Counted from the stretch's first letter, positions 1-6,334 are shown. The stretch: DNA of 6,492 nt from Pseudomonadota bacterium (GCA_030591195.1 JAUVBO010000168.1:1-6492); one strand, 5' to 3'. Numbers and translations: made by a program. The notes: generated by a model from the sequence alone, not told the origin.

Positions 1-303
1 CAGCGCCTCGAGCTTGGCCTGCTCCGCTGCGGCGGCCTGGCTGTCTTCGCGGGGGGCCCACAGAGGCTTCGGCTTGCCCTCCTCGTCCGTCCCACCGCCG
101 ACCTCGTAGCCAGCCTTGAACAGCAGGTCCCGCACCTCGTTGATGGCGCTCCAGAAGGCGCTGTGGCTCTGGTCTAACGTCGCGCTCAGCAGGTCGCAGT
201 CCGCGTTGTGGGCGTGCCAGTGGTCCATCCGGTCCATCAGCACGGCGGCGTTGTCCCGAATCGCCTGCTCGCGGGCCGCCTCGTCGAAGGTGGCGAGGAC
301 CAC
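1..303 (-). CDS. Unrecognised helical protein, C-terminally cut by the window edge
   Basis: I do not recognise this protein. The minus-strand frame is open from position 360 to the left edge with good high-GC codon use and reads as mostly helical, charged sequence: a segment around LERVVELLKQTR, then TFDEAAREQAIRDNAA, a His/Asp stretch DRMDHWHAHNADCD, and then KAGYEVGGG, which leads into a Lys/Pro/Glu-rich linker. There is no visible signal peptide or membrane span. The first possible start in this frame is GTG at 303-301, without a convincing ribosome binding site; ATG at 237-235 is an alternative. The coding character clearly extends upstream of the GTG, to about 340, but the frame is closed by TGA at 363-361. 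ATGs at 376 and 364 lie in another frame that ends at TGA 337-335, exactly where a +1 shift would enter the coding frame. The gene may therefore be frameshifted, or recoded. It lies downstream of the M23 gene on the same strand. Confidence 0.55.
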   Translation of the reverse strand, partial: MVLATFDEAAREQAIRDNAAVLMDRMDHWHAHNADCDLLSATLDQSHSAFWSAINEVRDLLFKAGYEVGGGTDEEGKPKPLWAPREDSQAAAAEQAKLEAL

Positions 304-360
304 GCGCGTCTGCTTGAGCAGCTCGACGACACGCTCAAGGTGAGGATTCTGGGAAGGCTG

Positions 361-430
361 TCATCAAGTTGTTCATAACATATGATAAGAGTAACAGCTA
401 TCATTGGCGTTGAATTGCAGTTAGTTGACT
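361..430. promoter_or_regulatory. AT-rich island with inverted repeat
   Basis: This roughly 70-bp stretch is strikingly AT-rich in a very GC-rich window. It holds an inverted repeat ATGATA (382-387) / TATCAT (399-404) with an 11-nt spacer. On the minus strand TATCAT is a fair -10 match upstream of the left-edge gene, but I find no good -35. On the plus strand CTGTCA (358-363), a 17-nt gap and TATGAT (381-386) resemble a sigma-70 promoter, yet no plus-strand gene follows. The island includes the last ten or so codons of the M23 gene, whose codon use becomes atypical there. It could be a promoter, a weak terminator region, or a recombination junction. Confidence 0.35.
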
Positions 431-1270
431 GGTGGCCCGGGAATACACAAGGCGCGCCAGCCCGACGGTCGCCAGGGCCATCAGCAGCCACCCGACCGAG
501 CCTGGCTGCTCCCGCGAGGAACCGAGCCCGCATCCGCCAAACAGGGCGGCGCCCTTTGGCCGCGACGCGTCGGGGGGCCGCCCCCCGTCCGCCCCCGCGA
601 CGCCGGTATCCGGGGGTACCGCCAGGTCCGGCGACGGATGAGCGTCCGTCGACGTGCCCGCGTCCGGTGGTGGTGGCTCCTCACAGCGAACCGGGTACTC
701 GCTCTCCGGCCCGATGCCGGTGTGGCCGCTCATCGGCTCGGGGATCACCGCCTCGCCGCTGCCGATCCCGCCGCCTTTTCGGAGGACGAAGTGCAGGTGG
801 ACGACCCCGTTGGCCCCACCAGACCGGCCCAGCTTGCCGAGCTCCTCACCGGCAACGACCTGCTGTCCCGCCGAGACCGAGATCGAGTCGAGGTGGGCGT
901 AGAGTGAGTTGTAGACCCCGTCGGGGGTGTCGTGGGCGACGAGGACGGTCTGGCCGTAGCCCGTGGCCGAACGCGCTTCGACCACGGCGCCGGCCGCGAC
1001 AGCGGTCACCGGCTCGCCGAGGGCGTGATCGGGGGAGTAGGTGTTGAAAGCGTAGGTGAAGTCGAGCGCGTAGCGGTCCACGCCCGTATGCAGCGGGCAG
1101 GCGCCATAGACGCCGCCGTCTCCCTCGTAGCCGCAATACACATATGCGGTGCTGCCGCAGGGCAGCGGCAGCTGCATCGCGAGGCTCGCGGGCGCCGCCT
1201 GTCCGCTGGCCGCCGCCGGCAGCAACCAGAGCGTTGCGGCGAGCACACGCGGGAGGTTAGACGCCGACAC
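401..1270 (-). CDS. Exported M23-family metallopeptidase with MYXO-CTERM-like tail
   Basis: A 289-residue probable zinc endopeptidase of the M23 (LytM/lysostaphin) family, which cleaves peptidoglycan cross-bridges outside the cytoplasm. Residues 1-26 form a signal peptide (hydrophobic core, Ala-rich cleavage region). The catalytic domain spans about 45-170: H61 in HTGVDRYALDF with D65 or D70 as the acidic metal ligand, H126 in YAHL, and the HLH motif H158/H160. All metal and catalytic positions appear intact, so it is probably active. A Pro/Asp/Gly-rich linker (198-240) leads to GGCG (245-248), a hydrophobic segment (about 258-273) and scattered Arg, the layout of a MYXO-CTERM sorting tail, though with one Cys rather than the usual Cys-Gly-Cys type core and with extra residues after it. 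The GTG start at 1270 is the only start between the upstream stop and the signal peptide; the ribosome site is weak. The last codons run into AT-rich DNA. Confidence 0.88.
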   Translation of the reverse strand: MSASNLPRVLAATLWLLPAAASGQAAPASLAMQLPLPCGSTAYVYCGYEGDGGVYGACPLHTGVDRYALDFTYAFNTYSPDHALGEPVTAVAAGAVVEARSATGYGQTVLVAHDTPDGVYNSLYAHLDSISVSAGQQVVAGEELGKLGRSGGANGVVHLHFVLRKGGGIGSGEAVIPEPMSGHTGIGPESEYPVRCEEPPPPDAGTSTDAHPSPDLAVPPDTGVAGADGGRPPDASRPKGAALFGGCGLGSSREQPGSVGWLLMALATVGLARLVYSRATSQLTAIQRQ

Positions 1271-1569
1271 CGTGTCCGCTCGGCGTCCGCAGGGGTGCCC
1301 GACGATTTGCCGCGCTGAAGATCATCCCACCGCAACGAAGCAAGACGCGGACCGATAGTCGTGATCGCGCATCACAGTAAGATCCAAGACTTCAGCAGCC
1401 TGCGACCATGCCGGTGCAGCGACAGCTGGAGACATCGCCGGCCCCACTGCAAACGAAAGTGCACGCCCTGGCGTTGGGCAGCGCCGACGGCAGGCTCACC
1501 ACCGGCGAGCTCGGACGCAGCCCCGTCGAGCCCCGTGACGACGATCCGTTTGCCTGATCTTCCGCGTGC
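1271..1569. other. Non-coding gap between two exported-protein genes
   Basis: No frame here shows convincing protein sequence or an export signal; open frames that cross it are by-products of GC richness. It should carry the 3' end of the Cys-rich protein transcript and the 5' leader and promoter of the M23 gene (both minus strand). I find a short palindrome at 1361-1375 but no clean hairpin plus T-run terminator and no convincing -35/-10 pair. GC content is somewhat lower than in the flanking genes. Confidence 0.5.
1361..1375. promoter_or_regulatory. Short palindrome, possible operator
   Basis: GTGAT-CGCGC-ATCAC is a perfect 5-bp inverted repeat with a 5-nt spacer, placed 90 bp upstream of the M23 start codon. 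The half-sites recall CRP/FNR-type sites, but the gap between GTGA and TCAC is 7 nt instead of 6, so no regulator is assigned. Confidence 0.25.
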
Positions 1570-2427
1570 CTACTTGCAACAGACCGTAGCGTGGATGCCC
1601 GGACGGCCGATGACCTCGGCATTCCAGTTGGCCTCGTTCTGCTTCTTGTTGCTGCCCACCCGCCGGCACTCGGGGTGGGTCACCAGGCCGACGAAGCGTT
1701 CGATGTTGCCCTGGTCGCCCGAACCGTCGCAGAGCCAGGACACCCAAGCCATGCCCTCCGTGGCCTGGGTGCAGCCGGGACAGACCGCGTCGCTGGGCGC
1801 GCTGGGGTTGAGGCCCTGGCGCACACAGCCCGCGATCCAGGCGGTGGTCCCCGGAATCACCGAGGTGCCGATCCGCTGCTGGTACTGGCTGGCCGTACAC
1901 ATGGTCCATCCCTCGACGGCGCTGCACAGCTGCGACGCCGAGCACTGGGTCCTGCTGGTCATCGCCTGACAGATCACCACGTCGACCGTCAGCGGCTGCG
2001 CCGTCGCAAGCTGGCAGGGGCTTGGGCCCGTGTCGCTCGGGCCTAGATCCGCCGGGCTGGTGTCGTTCTGGCCCGCATCCGCCGGGCCCACATCCGCGGC
2101 ATCGCCCGCGGCGTCACCCGGGCCGCTGTCGGCGGCAGCGTCAGCCGCCGAGTCGGCGTCAGCTCCCGGTCCGCCGTCAGACGCCTGATTGGCATCGGAC
2201 GCCTGGGTGCCATCGACCCGGGGCCCGCCGCCATCGCCGCCGGTTCCGTCCGCACCCGATGCCTCGTGGCGCAGGTCGGCCAGAGCGTCGATCGCGCCGC
2301 GGTCGGCCCTCGCGTCCTCGGTGCCAGCCGGCACGTAGGGCGCGAGGAGGTAGCACCCGCCGTCCAGGGCCAGCAGCACAGACAGAGCCACGAGCGTTCG
2401 ACGACCGGCGATCATCTCCGCGAGCAT
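1570..2427 (-). CDS. Exported Cys-rich protein with Asp/Ala/Gly linker, probable lipoprotein
   Basis: A 285-residue protein of unknown function. Residues 1-25 look like an export signal: MIAGRR, then a hydrophobic run, ending LALDGGC with Cys25 as possible lipidation site; Asp at -3 is not a canonical lipobox, so lipid anchoring is uncertain. Residues about 35-136 are a low-complexity linker dominated by Asp, Ala, Gly, Ser and Pro, typical of surface lipoproteins in Myxococcota. Residues 138-285 form a compact domain with 12 cysteines (138, 153, 162, 168, 177, 201, 216, 219, 233, 254, 283, 284), an even number that suggests six disulfides, with landmarks EGWTMCTASQY, TAWIAGC and a terminal CCK. 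I recognise the style but cannot name a family. ATG at 2427 is used; ATG at 2415 is an alternative. It follows the repeat lipoprotein on the same strand and may be co-transcribed with it. Confidence 0.8.
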   Translation of the reverse strand: MLAEMIAGRRTLVALSVLLALDGGCYLLAPYVPAGTEDARADRGAIDALADLRHEASGADGTGGDGGGPRVDGTQASDANQASDGGPGADADSAADAAADSGPGDAAGDAADVGPADAGQNDTSPADLGPSDTGPSPCQLATAQPLTVDVVICQAMTSRTQCSASQLCSAVEGWTMCTASQYQQRIGTSVIPGTTAWIAGCVRQGLNPSAPSDAVCPGCTQATEGMAWVSWLCDGSGDQGNIERFVGLVTHPECRRVGSNKKQNEANWNAEVIGRPGIHATVCCK

Positions 2428-2473
2428 AGCACCCGAGCTCGTGGGCTGCGGTGCGACCGCTCTGCGCTGGCGC

Positions 2474-2794
2474 TCAGCTCGTCGACCGAGCGCCGCTCGA
2501 GCGCAGTGACTGCAAGGAGCCTAGGGAGCAGACCCGGCAGGACACCAGCAGCGCGGTGGTGCTGGCGGTGCCGGTCACACCCGTCAAGGCAAAGCCGCCC
2601 GGTGTCAGGTGGAGCTGTCGCTGGTGGACCCAGCTGCCATCGACGGGGTGCTGCAGGACGGCGCCGCCTATCGACCGAGGCGCGAGGTGGCAGGCTCCTT
2701 CCCTCTGGCAGACGCCCGGGGTGCTGGGAGTTGTCCCCGGCCCGAAGGCCCTCAGGCGTCGTCCGCCGACGAAGTCAGGTCGTTCGCGGCAGCG
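2474..2794 (-). pseudogene. Probable out-of-frame continuation of the repeat lipoprotein
   Basis: Downstream of the lipoprotein stop at 2754-2752, the minus strand stays open in a different frame from 2794 (after TAG 2797-2795) to TGA 2476-2474. I counted third positions by eye through 2750-2474: about four in five are G or C, clearly more than in the two other minus frames, as expected for coding sequence here. The translation has no start codon that makes sense, contains two Cys pairs (GVCQREGAC and SCRVC) and a segment reading [12 protein letters not shown], then [10 protein letters not shown]. This recalls the propeller-like repeat of the general form ILHxDGxxW...LxGVxGT seen in many myxobacterial secreted proteins. 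The most economical reading is that the lipoprotein once had a C-terminal domain, now cut off by an indel near or in the tandem repeat. A caveat: the plus-strand frame through the same bases also has fairly high third-position GC, so the frame choice is not decisive. Confidence 0.4.
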
Positions 2795-3234
2795 CTATCG
2801 CCGGGGGAGGCATCGCCCGGGAAGCCGTCGCCCGGGAAGCCGTCGACCGGTGAGCCATCGACCGACGAGCCATCGCCCGGCGAGCCATCGCCCGGCGAGC
2901 CATCGCCCGGCGAGCCATCGCCCGGCGAGCCATCGGCGTCGGTCGTACCTTCACCGCCAGCGCCGTCGGGCGTGGGGGGCGCGGGTGGCGGTGGCTCGAG
3001 CTCGGCATCGGGCGCGCCCTGTACCGGCGCATCGAGCGAGACGGAGCGATCGGCCGGGGGCGAGCTCGCGCTATCGCGCACGCTGCCGCTGTCCGGGCGA
3101 GCCTTGCCGTCGTCGCCGCCGGCGGGCGGCGGCGTCCCGGTCCCTCCGTCGGCCCTGGGGATCTCGATCGGGGTGGCGGTGCAGGCCGCGGCGAGCACCC
3201 CGGCAAGCAGTACCTTGAGGGTTCGGATCGGCAT
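2752..3234 (-). CDS. Lipoprotein with Gly-Ser-Pro-Gly-Asp repeats, probably truncated
   Basis: A 160-residue predicted lipoprotein of unknown function. Residues 1-18 are a lipoprotein signal: Arg4/Lys7, hydrophobic core, then VLAAAC with Cys18 as the lipidation site. The rest has no folded domain visible: a Pro/Asp/Gly/Ser-rich stretch with a proline run (81-87), then about nine pentapeptide units of the DGSPG type (about residues 101-146), ending SSADDA. It would be an extended, acidic surface spacer. The ATG at 3234 has a good ribosome binding site, GAGGA (complement of 3244-3248), 9 nt upstream. A protein that is only signal plus linker is odd; coding-like sequence continues beyond the stop in another frame, so the C-terminal domain may have been lost by frameshift. 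It is transcribed divergently from aceA. Confidence 0.72.
   Translation of the reverse strand: MPIRTLKVLLAGVLAAACTATPIEIPRADGGTGTPPPAGGDDGKARPDSGSVRDSASSPPADRSVSLDAPVQGAPDAELEPPPPAPPTPDGAGGEGTTDADGSPGDGSPGDGSPGDGSPGDGSSVDGSPVDGFPGDGFPGDASPGDSAAANDLTSSADDA
2791..2936. repeat. 15-bp tandem repeat array in coding sequence
   Basis: Units of CGAGCCATCGCCCGG: four identical copies at 2866-2925 and a partial at 2926-2936. Five diverged copies precede them back to about 2791 (for example GAAGCCGTCGCCCGG at 2821-2835). The period is a multiple of three, so copy-number changes lengthen or shorten the Gly-Ser-Pro-Gly-Asp linker of the minus-strand lipoprotein without changing frame. The identical block next to diverged copies suggests recent slippage or unequal recombination. 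Confidence 0.92.
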
Positions 3235-3376
3235 CGCTGGTCGTCCTCGCGCTGGTCTCTATCCTACCTGCTCGGCGACGAGGCCGCGAGAGAGAAACCG
3301 GCAGAAACCGCCCCGAGGGACCGCACGTATTCGATCCCAGCGACGGCCACCACCGCAAGGGAACACCACGACTGCC
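3235..3376. promoter_or_regulatory. Divergent promoter region between lipoprotein and aceA
   Basis: These 142 bp must hold the promoters of the minus-strand lipoprotein and of aceA. Visible signals are the lipoprotein ribosome site (GAGGA, complement of 3244-3248), a direct repeat at 3293-3310, and a weak, rather distant AAGGGA at 3357-3362, 14 nt before the aceA ATG. I see no convincing sigma-70 or sigma-54 promoter pair. Confidence 0.5.
3293..3310. promoter_or_regulatory. Direct repeat AGAAACCG, possible operator upstream of aceA
   Basis: AGAAACCG occurs at 3293-3300 and again at 3303-3310, so the repeats are one helical turn (10 bp) apart, 67 bp before the aceA start. This spacing suits a regulator that binds in tandem on one DNA face. 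No known consensus is recognised. Confidence 0.35.
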
Positions 3377-5692
3377 ATGGCAACCTCGACCAGAGACGAC
3401 GCCCGCAAGCCCACCACCACCACCACCGCTGGCTCCGAGGACGAGCAAGGCTATCTCGAGCGCCGGATCGCGGCGGTCAAGCGCGACCTCGATGGCCCCC
3501 GCTTTGACGGGGTCCAGCGGCTCTACACCGCGCGGCAGGTGGTCCAGCAGCAGGGCACGATCGCCCAGGACTACACCGTCTCCCGCGAGGCGGCCGAGCA
3601 GTTCTACCAGCGGCTGCTCGAGCTGAAGGCGGCCGGCAAGTCGATCACCACCTTCGGCCCCTACTCGCCCGGTCAGGCGGTCGTGATCAAGCGCATCGGC
3701 ATCGAGGGCATCTACCTCGGCGGCTGGGCCACCTCCGCCAAGGGCTCGATCAACGAGGACCCGGGCGCCGACCTGGCGAGCTACCCGCTGAGCCAGGTGC
3801 CCGACGAGGCGGCACCGATCGTCCGGGCGCTGCTCACCGCCGACAAGAACCAGCAGTTCCTGCGCTCGCGGATGACCGCCGCGGAGCGCGCGAGCACGCC
3901 CCGGGTCGACTACCGGCCGTTCATCATCGCCGACGCCGACACCGGCCACGGGGGCGACGCCCACGTTCGCAACCTGATCCGCCGCTTCGTCGAGGTCGGC
4001 GTGCCGGGCTACCACTTCGAAGATCAGAAGCCGGGCCTGAAGAAGTGCGGTCACCAGGGCGGCAAGGTGCTGGTGCCGGTGGACGAGCAGATCAAGCGAC
4101 TCAACGCGGCACGCTTCCAGCTCGACGTGATGGGCGTGCCGGGGATCATCGTCGCTCGCACCGACGCCGAGGCGGCGACCCTGCTCGACGGGCGCGGCGA
4201 CGAGCGCGACCACGCCTTCGTCCAGGGCGCGACGAACATCAAGATGCCTGCCTGGAAGCTCTGCTACCTCGGGCTGATGCGGCGCTTCCACCAGCGGGGC
4301 GCCGAGGAGCTCAACGGCCACCTGCTCTACCGGATCTCCGAGCTGTCCTACCACAAGGCCGAGGCCTGGCTCGAGCGGGTCGGCCTCTTCAACCTGGTCG
4401 ACGAGCTGCTGGCGGCCAAGCAGCTGCCGGAGGTGAAGATGTTCGACGAGGCGGCCGACCGCTTCGTCGATCTCTGGGAGTCCGAGGCCGGCCTGATGAC
4501 CTACGGCCAAGCAGTCGCCGAGGCGATGGCCTTCCACATCGATGAGGGTCAGGAGTTCGACCTGAGCCTCGAGAAGTGGCTCGAGTGGTCGAGCCAGGCC
4601 TCGTTCGGCGAAGCCCGAGCCCGGGCGAAGGAGATGGGGCTCAACGTGGTCTGGGATCCCGAGCTGGCCCGGACGCCGGAGGGCTACTACGTGATCCAGG
4701 GCGGCATCGACTACGCCATCGCCCGCTCGCTCGCCGTGGCGCCCTACGCCGACGTGATCTGGATGGAGACCAAGACCGCCGATCTGGCCTACGCCAGGCG
4801 CTTCGCCGAGGCGATCCACGCCGTCTACCCGGAGCGGATGCTGGCCTACAACCTCTCGCCCTCGTTCAACTGGGACACCACCGGGATGAGCGACGAGGAG
4901 ATGACCGCCTTCCCCGCCGAGCTGGGCAAGCTCGGCTTCGTCTTCAACTTCATCACCTACGGCGGCCACCAGGTCGACGGGGTGGCGGCCGAGGAGTTCG
5001 CCACCGCGCTCAAGCAGGAGGGGATGCTCGCCCTGGCCAAGCTCCAGCGCAAGATCCGCCTCGTCGACTCGCCCTACCGCACGCCCCAGACGCTGGTCGG
5101 TGGCCCGCGGCTCGACGCGGCGCTGAGCGCCTCGTCAGGCCGCACCGCTACCACCAAGGCGATGGGCAAGGGATCGACCCAGACCCAGCACCTGGTGCAG
5201 ACCGAGGTGCCGCCGCGGGTGCTCGAGGAGTGGCTCGAGCTCTGGTGCAGCAAGCACAACGTCGAGGGTCCGCTCAAGGTCCAGCTCCGACCCCACCTCG
5301 CCGGCTCGGAGCTGCTGGCGCTGACGCTGCTCGACCACCAGGGCGACGAGGCGGCGCGGGTGGTCTTCGCCACGATCACCGACCGCCGGGGTCGCCACAT
5401 CCTCTCGGTGCGCGATCAGGAGACCATCGACCCGCAGATGCGACAGAAGCGACTGATGACCCTGGTCCACCTGTTCCTCTTCCACCGCTACAAGATCAAC
5501 GACGTACACTACGTCAGCCCCACCGAGCACAACCAGAAGCAGGCCCAGGGGATGAAGGCGCTCGGCTTCTACAATGAGGTCGCCAGCGAGGTCGGCTTCA
5601 TCATCGTCGCCCACGTCAACGACCGGTACATCGGGCGGTTGCTCGCCCCAGACCGCGAGGCGCTGACCAGGCTGATCGCCAAGAAGAAGTGA
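3377..5692 (+). CDS. aceA: Isocitrate lyase, large ICL2 type with C-terminal GNAT-like domain
   Basis: Isocitrate lyase cleaves isocitrate to glyoxylate and succinate, the first step of the glyoxylate shunt (cytoplasmic, Mg2+-dependent). At 771 residues it is far longer than the usual 430-residue enzyme and matches the ICL2 layout known from Mycobacterium tuberculosis. The catalytic core is complete: GGW 115-117, the Mg2+ ligand D186 in ADADTGHGG, signature KKCGH 222-226 with catalytic C224, ARTDAEAA, N492/S494/S496 in NLSPSFNW, and T527. A helical insertion (about 290-430) separates core segments, as in large lyases. Residues about 609-771 form a separate GNAT-like domain; in ICL2 this region binds acetyl-CoA or propionyl-CoA and activates the enzyme. 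The first 25 residues are disordered, with five Thr codons as (ACC)5 at 3413-3427. ATG at 3377 is chosen because sequence similar to the family starts shortly after it; a GTG at 2609 is in frame but crosses the opposite-strand lipoprotein. Ribosome site weak. Confidence 0.95.
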   Translation: MATSTRDDARKPTTTTTAGSEDEQGYLERRIAAVKRDLDGPRFDGVQRLYTARQVVQQQGTIAQDYTVSREAAEQFYQRLLELKAAGKSITTFGPYSPGQAVVIKRIGIEGIYLGGWATSAKGSINEDPGADLASYPLSQVPDEAAPIVRALLTADKNQQFLRSRMTAAERASTPRVDYRPFIIADADTGHGGDAHVRNLIRRFVEVGVPGYHFEDQKPGLKKCGHQGGKVLVPVDEQIKRLNAARFQLDVMGVPGIIVARTDAEAATLLDGRGDERDHAFVQGATNIKMPAWKLCYLGLMRRFHQRGAEELNGHLLYRISELSYHKAEAWLERVGLFNLVDELLAAKQLPEVKMFDEAADRFVDLWESEAGLMTYGQAVAEAMAFHIDEGQEFDLSLEKWLEWSSQASFGEARARAKEMGLNVVWDPELARTPEGYYVIQGGIDYAIARSLAVAPYADVIWMETKTADLAYARRFAEAIHAVYPERMLAYNLSPSFNWDTTGMSDEEMTAFPAELGKLGFVFNFITYGGHQVDGVAAEEFATALKQEGMLALAKLQRKIRLVDSPYRTPQTLVGGPRLDAALSASSGRTATTKAMGKGSTQTQHLVQTEVPPRVLEEWLELWCSKHNVEGPLKVQLRPHLAGSELLALTLLDHQGDEAARVVFATITDRRGRHILSVRDQETIDPQMRQKRLMTLVHLFLFHRYKINDVHYVSPTEHNQKQAQGMKALGFYNEVASEVGFIIVAHVNDRYIGRLLAPDREALTRLIAKKK

Positions 5693-5700
5693 GGGGCCGC

Positions 5701-6198
5701 TCAGAAGCGCTTGAGCGCGCCAAGCACCTTGACCCGGGTCACCACCGTGCCCTCGGGATCGATCAGCTCGATCGGTATCCAGCCCTCGGCCTTGCCCTCG
5801 GGGCTGGTGCGCACCTGCTCGAAGGTCCGGTCGACGTCCTCGGGCAGGGTGGCGACGCAGCGGATGTTTCCCTTGGCCTTCGCGAGAAAGTCCGCTTCGA
5901 TCCGCTTGATCAGCCCGCCGAAGGGGCCGGGAGGAAAACGCCGGAAGAGCAGCACGCCCACCGTCAGGTCGGCGAGGGTCATCTGGGCGCCGAAGTACAT
6001 CGAGCCGACGTGGTTGCGGGTCTTGCGCTTGAGCGGCATCGACAGCTCGCAGCGCGAGTCGGTCACCTCACGGACCCGCACGCCGAGGCCTCCCGATAGC
6101 GGGATCATCCAAGGGATCAGCTGGCCGATCAGGGCATCCGCCGCGTGGGGCGAATGGTCACGCACCCGCTCGATCAGCTCGAAGGCGTTGATCGCCAT
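5701..6198 (-). CDS. DUF4442-type hotdog-fold protein, possible acyl-CoA thioesterase
   Basis: A 165-residue cytoplasmic protein with the hotdog-fold pattern of the DUF4442/PaaI-like thioesterase superfamily. An N-terminal helical part (1-32) contains PWMIPLSGGLGV; strands follow (VRVREVTDSRCELSMPL, 40-56), then the hallmark RNHVGSMYFGA leading into the long central helix AQMTLADLTVGVLLF (about 71-85), and then the remaining strands of the sheet (96-120, 138-160). N62/H63 and D77 are candidates for the active site. Members of this superfamily usually hydrolyse acyl-CoA thioesters, but DUF4442 proteins are mostly uncharacterised, so the substrate is unknown. ATG at 6198 is chosen over GTG at 6228 because AAAGGAG lies 5 nt upstream of it. 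The gene converges on aceA with 8 bp between stop codons, leaving no space for a terminator. The neighbour suggests, but does not prove, a role in acyl-CoA or acetate metabolism. Confidence 0.85.
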   Translation of the reverse strand: MAINAFELIERVRDHSPHAADALIGQLIPWMIPLSGGLGVRVREVTDSRCELSMPLKRKTRNHVGSMYFGAQMTLADLTVGVLLFRRFPPGPFGGLIKRIEADFLAKAKGNIRCVATLPEDVDRTFEQVRTSPEGKAEGWIPIELIDPEGTVVTRVKVLGALKRF

Positions 6199-6203
6199 CA
6201 CAG

Positions 6204-6210
6204 CTCCTTT
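6204..6210 (-). promoter_or_regulatory. Ribosome binding site that fixes the hotdog gene start
   Basis: AAAGGAG on the minus strand, 5 nt before ATG 6198-6196. It favours this start over the in-frame GTG at 6228, which would put the ribosome site inside the coding sequence. Confidence 0.75.
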
Positions 6211-6325
6211 GCTCAGCGAACTGTACACCAGCGCGGCGTCGCCCGGCCAACCGGGGCAAATCGCTCTGCACTGTAAGGCGCGCGACCCGGCGGCGTTGAG
6301 ACCTCGAAGCGCGCGAGATACGCGT

Positions 6326-6334
6326 GGAGGAGGG
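6326..6334 (+). promoter_or_regulatory. Strong ribosome binding site for the right-edge gene
   Basis: GGAGGAGGG lies 8 nt before ATG 6343-6345, an almost ideal Shine-Dalgarno sequence, supporting this as a real gene start although the gene leaves the window. Confidence 0.75.

Noticed and set aside
382..1047. Plus-strand 221-codon Arg/Pro-rich frame
   Set aside because: Complement of the M23 peptidase gene with an implausible Arg/Pro content.
1360..1377. CRP-type binding site
   Set aside because: The gap between GTGA and TCAC is 7 nt rather than the 6 nt required, and the partner promoter elements are poor.
1361..1969. Plus-strand 202-codon frame starting with GTG
   Set aside because: Most of it is the complement of the Cys-rich protein gene; the non-coding part gives no family-like sequence and has no ribosome site.
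2494..2503. 10-bp palindrome CGCTCGAGCG
   Set aside because: Short self-complementary GC-rich words are common by chance in this composition, and it lies inside coding-like sequence.
2806..2936. Possible CRISPR array
   Set aside because: The repeats are 15 bp, directly adjacent with no spacers, and encode a regular peptide.
2451..3218. Plus-strand 255-codon frame with RPASH repeats
   Set aside because: It is the tandem repeat of the minus-strand lipoprotein read on the other strand; Arg/Pro/His composition is typical of a shadow frame.
2609..3376. In-frame N-terminal extension of aceA from GTG 2609 (1027 residues)
   Set aside because: The extension reads through the opposite strand of the repeat lipoprotein, giving a meaningless Pro/Gly/Ser repeat, while the family-like sequence begins just after ATG 3377.
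3071..4969. A 632-codon minus-strand open frame opposite aceA and the lipoprotein start
   Set aside because: Its sequence is dominated by Leu, Val, Gly, Arg, Asp and His as expected for the complement of a high-GC gene, has no recognisable domain, and the opposite strand encodes a clear isocitrate lyase.
5693..5700. Bidirectional terminator between aceA and the hotdog gene
   Set aside because: Only 8 bp are available and no hairpin spans the stops.
6241..6257. Small hairpin GCCCGG-CCAA-CCGGGGC between the divergent genes
   Set aside because: The stem is only about 5 bp, lacks a T-run, and lies where a terminator is not expected.
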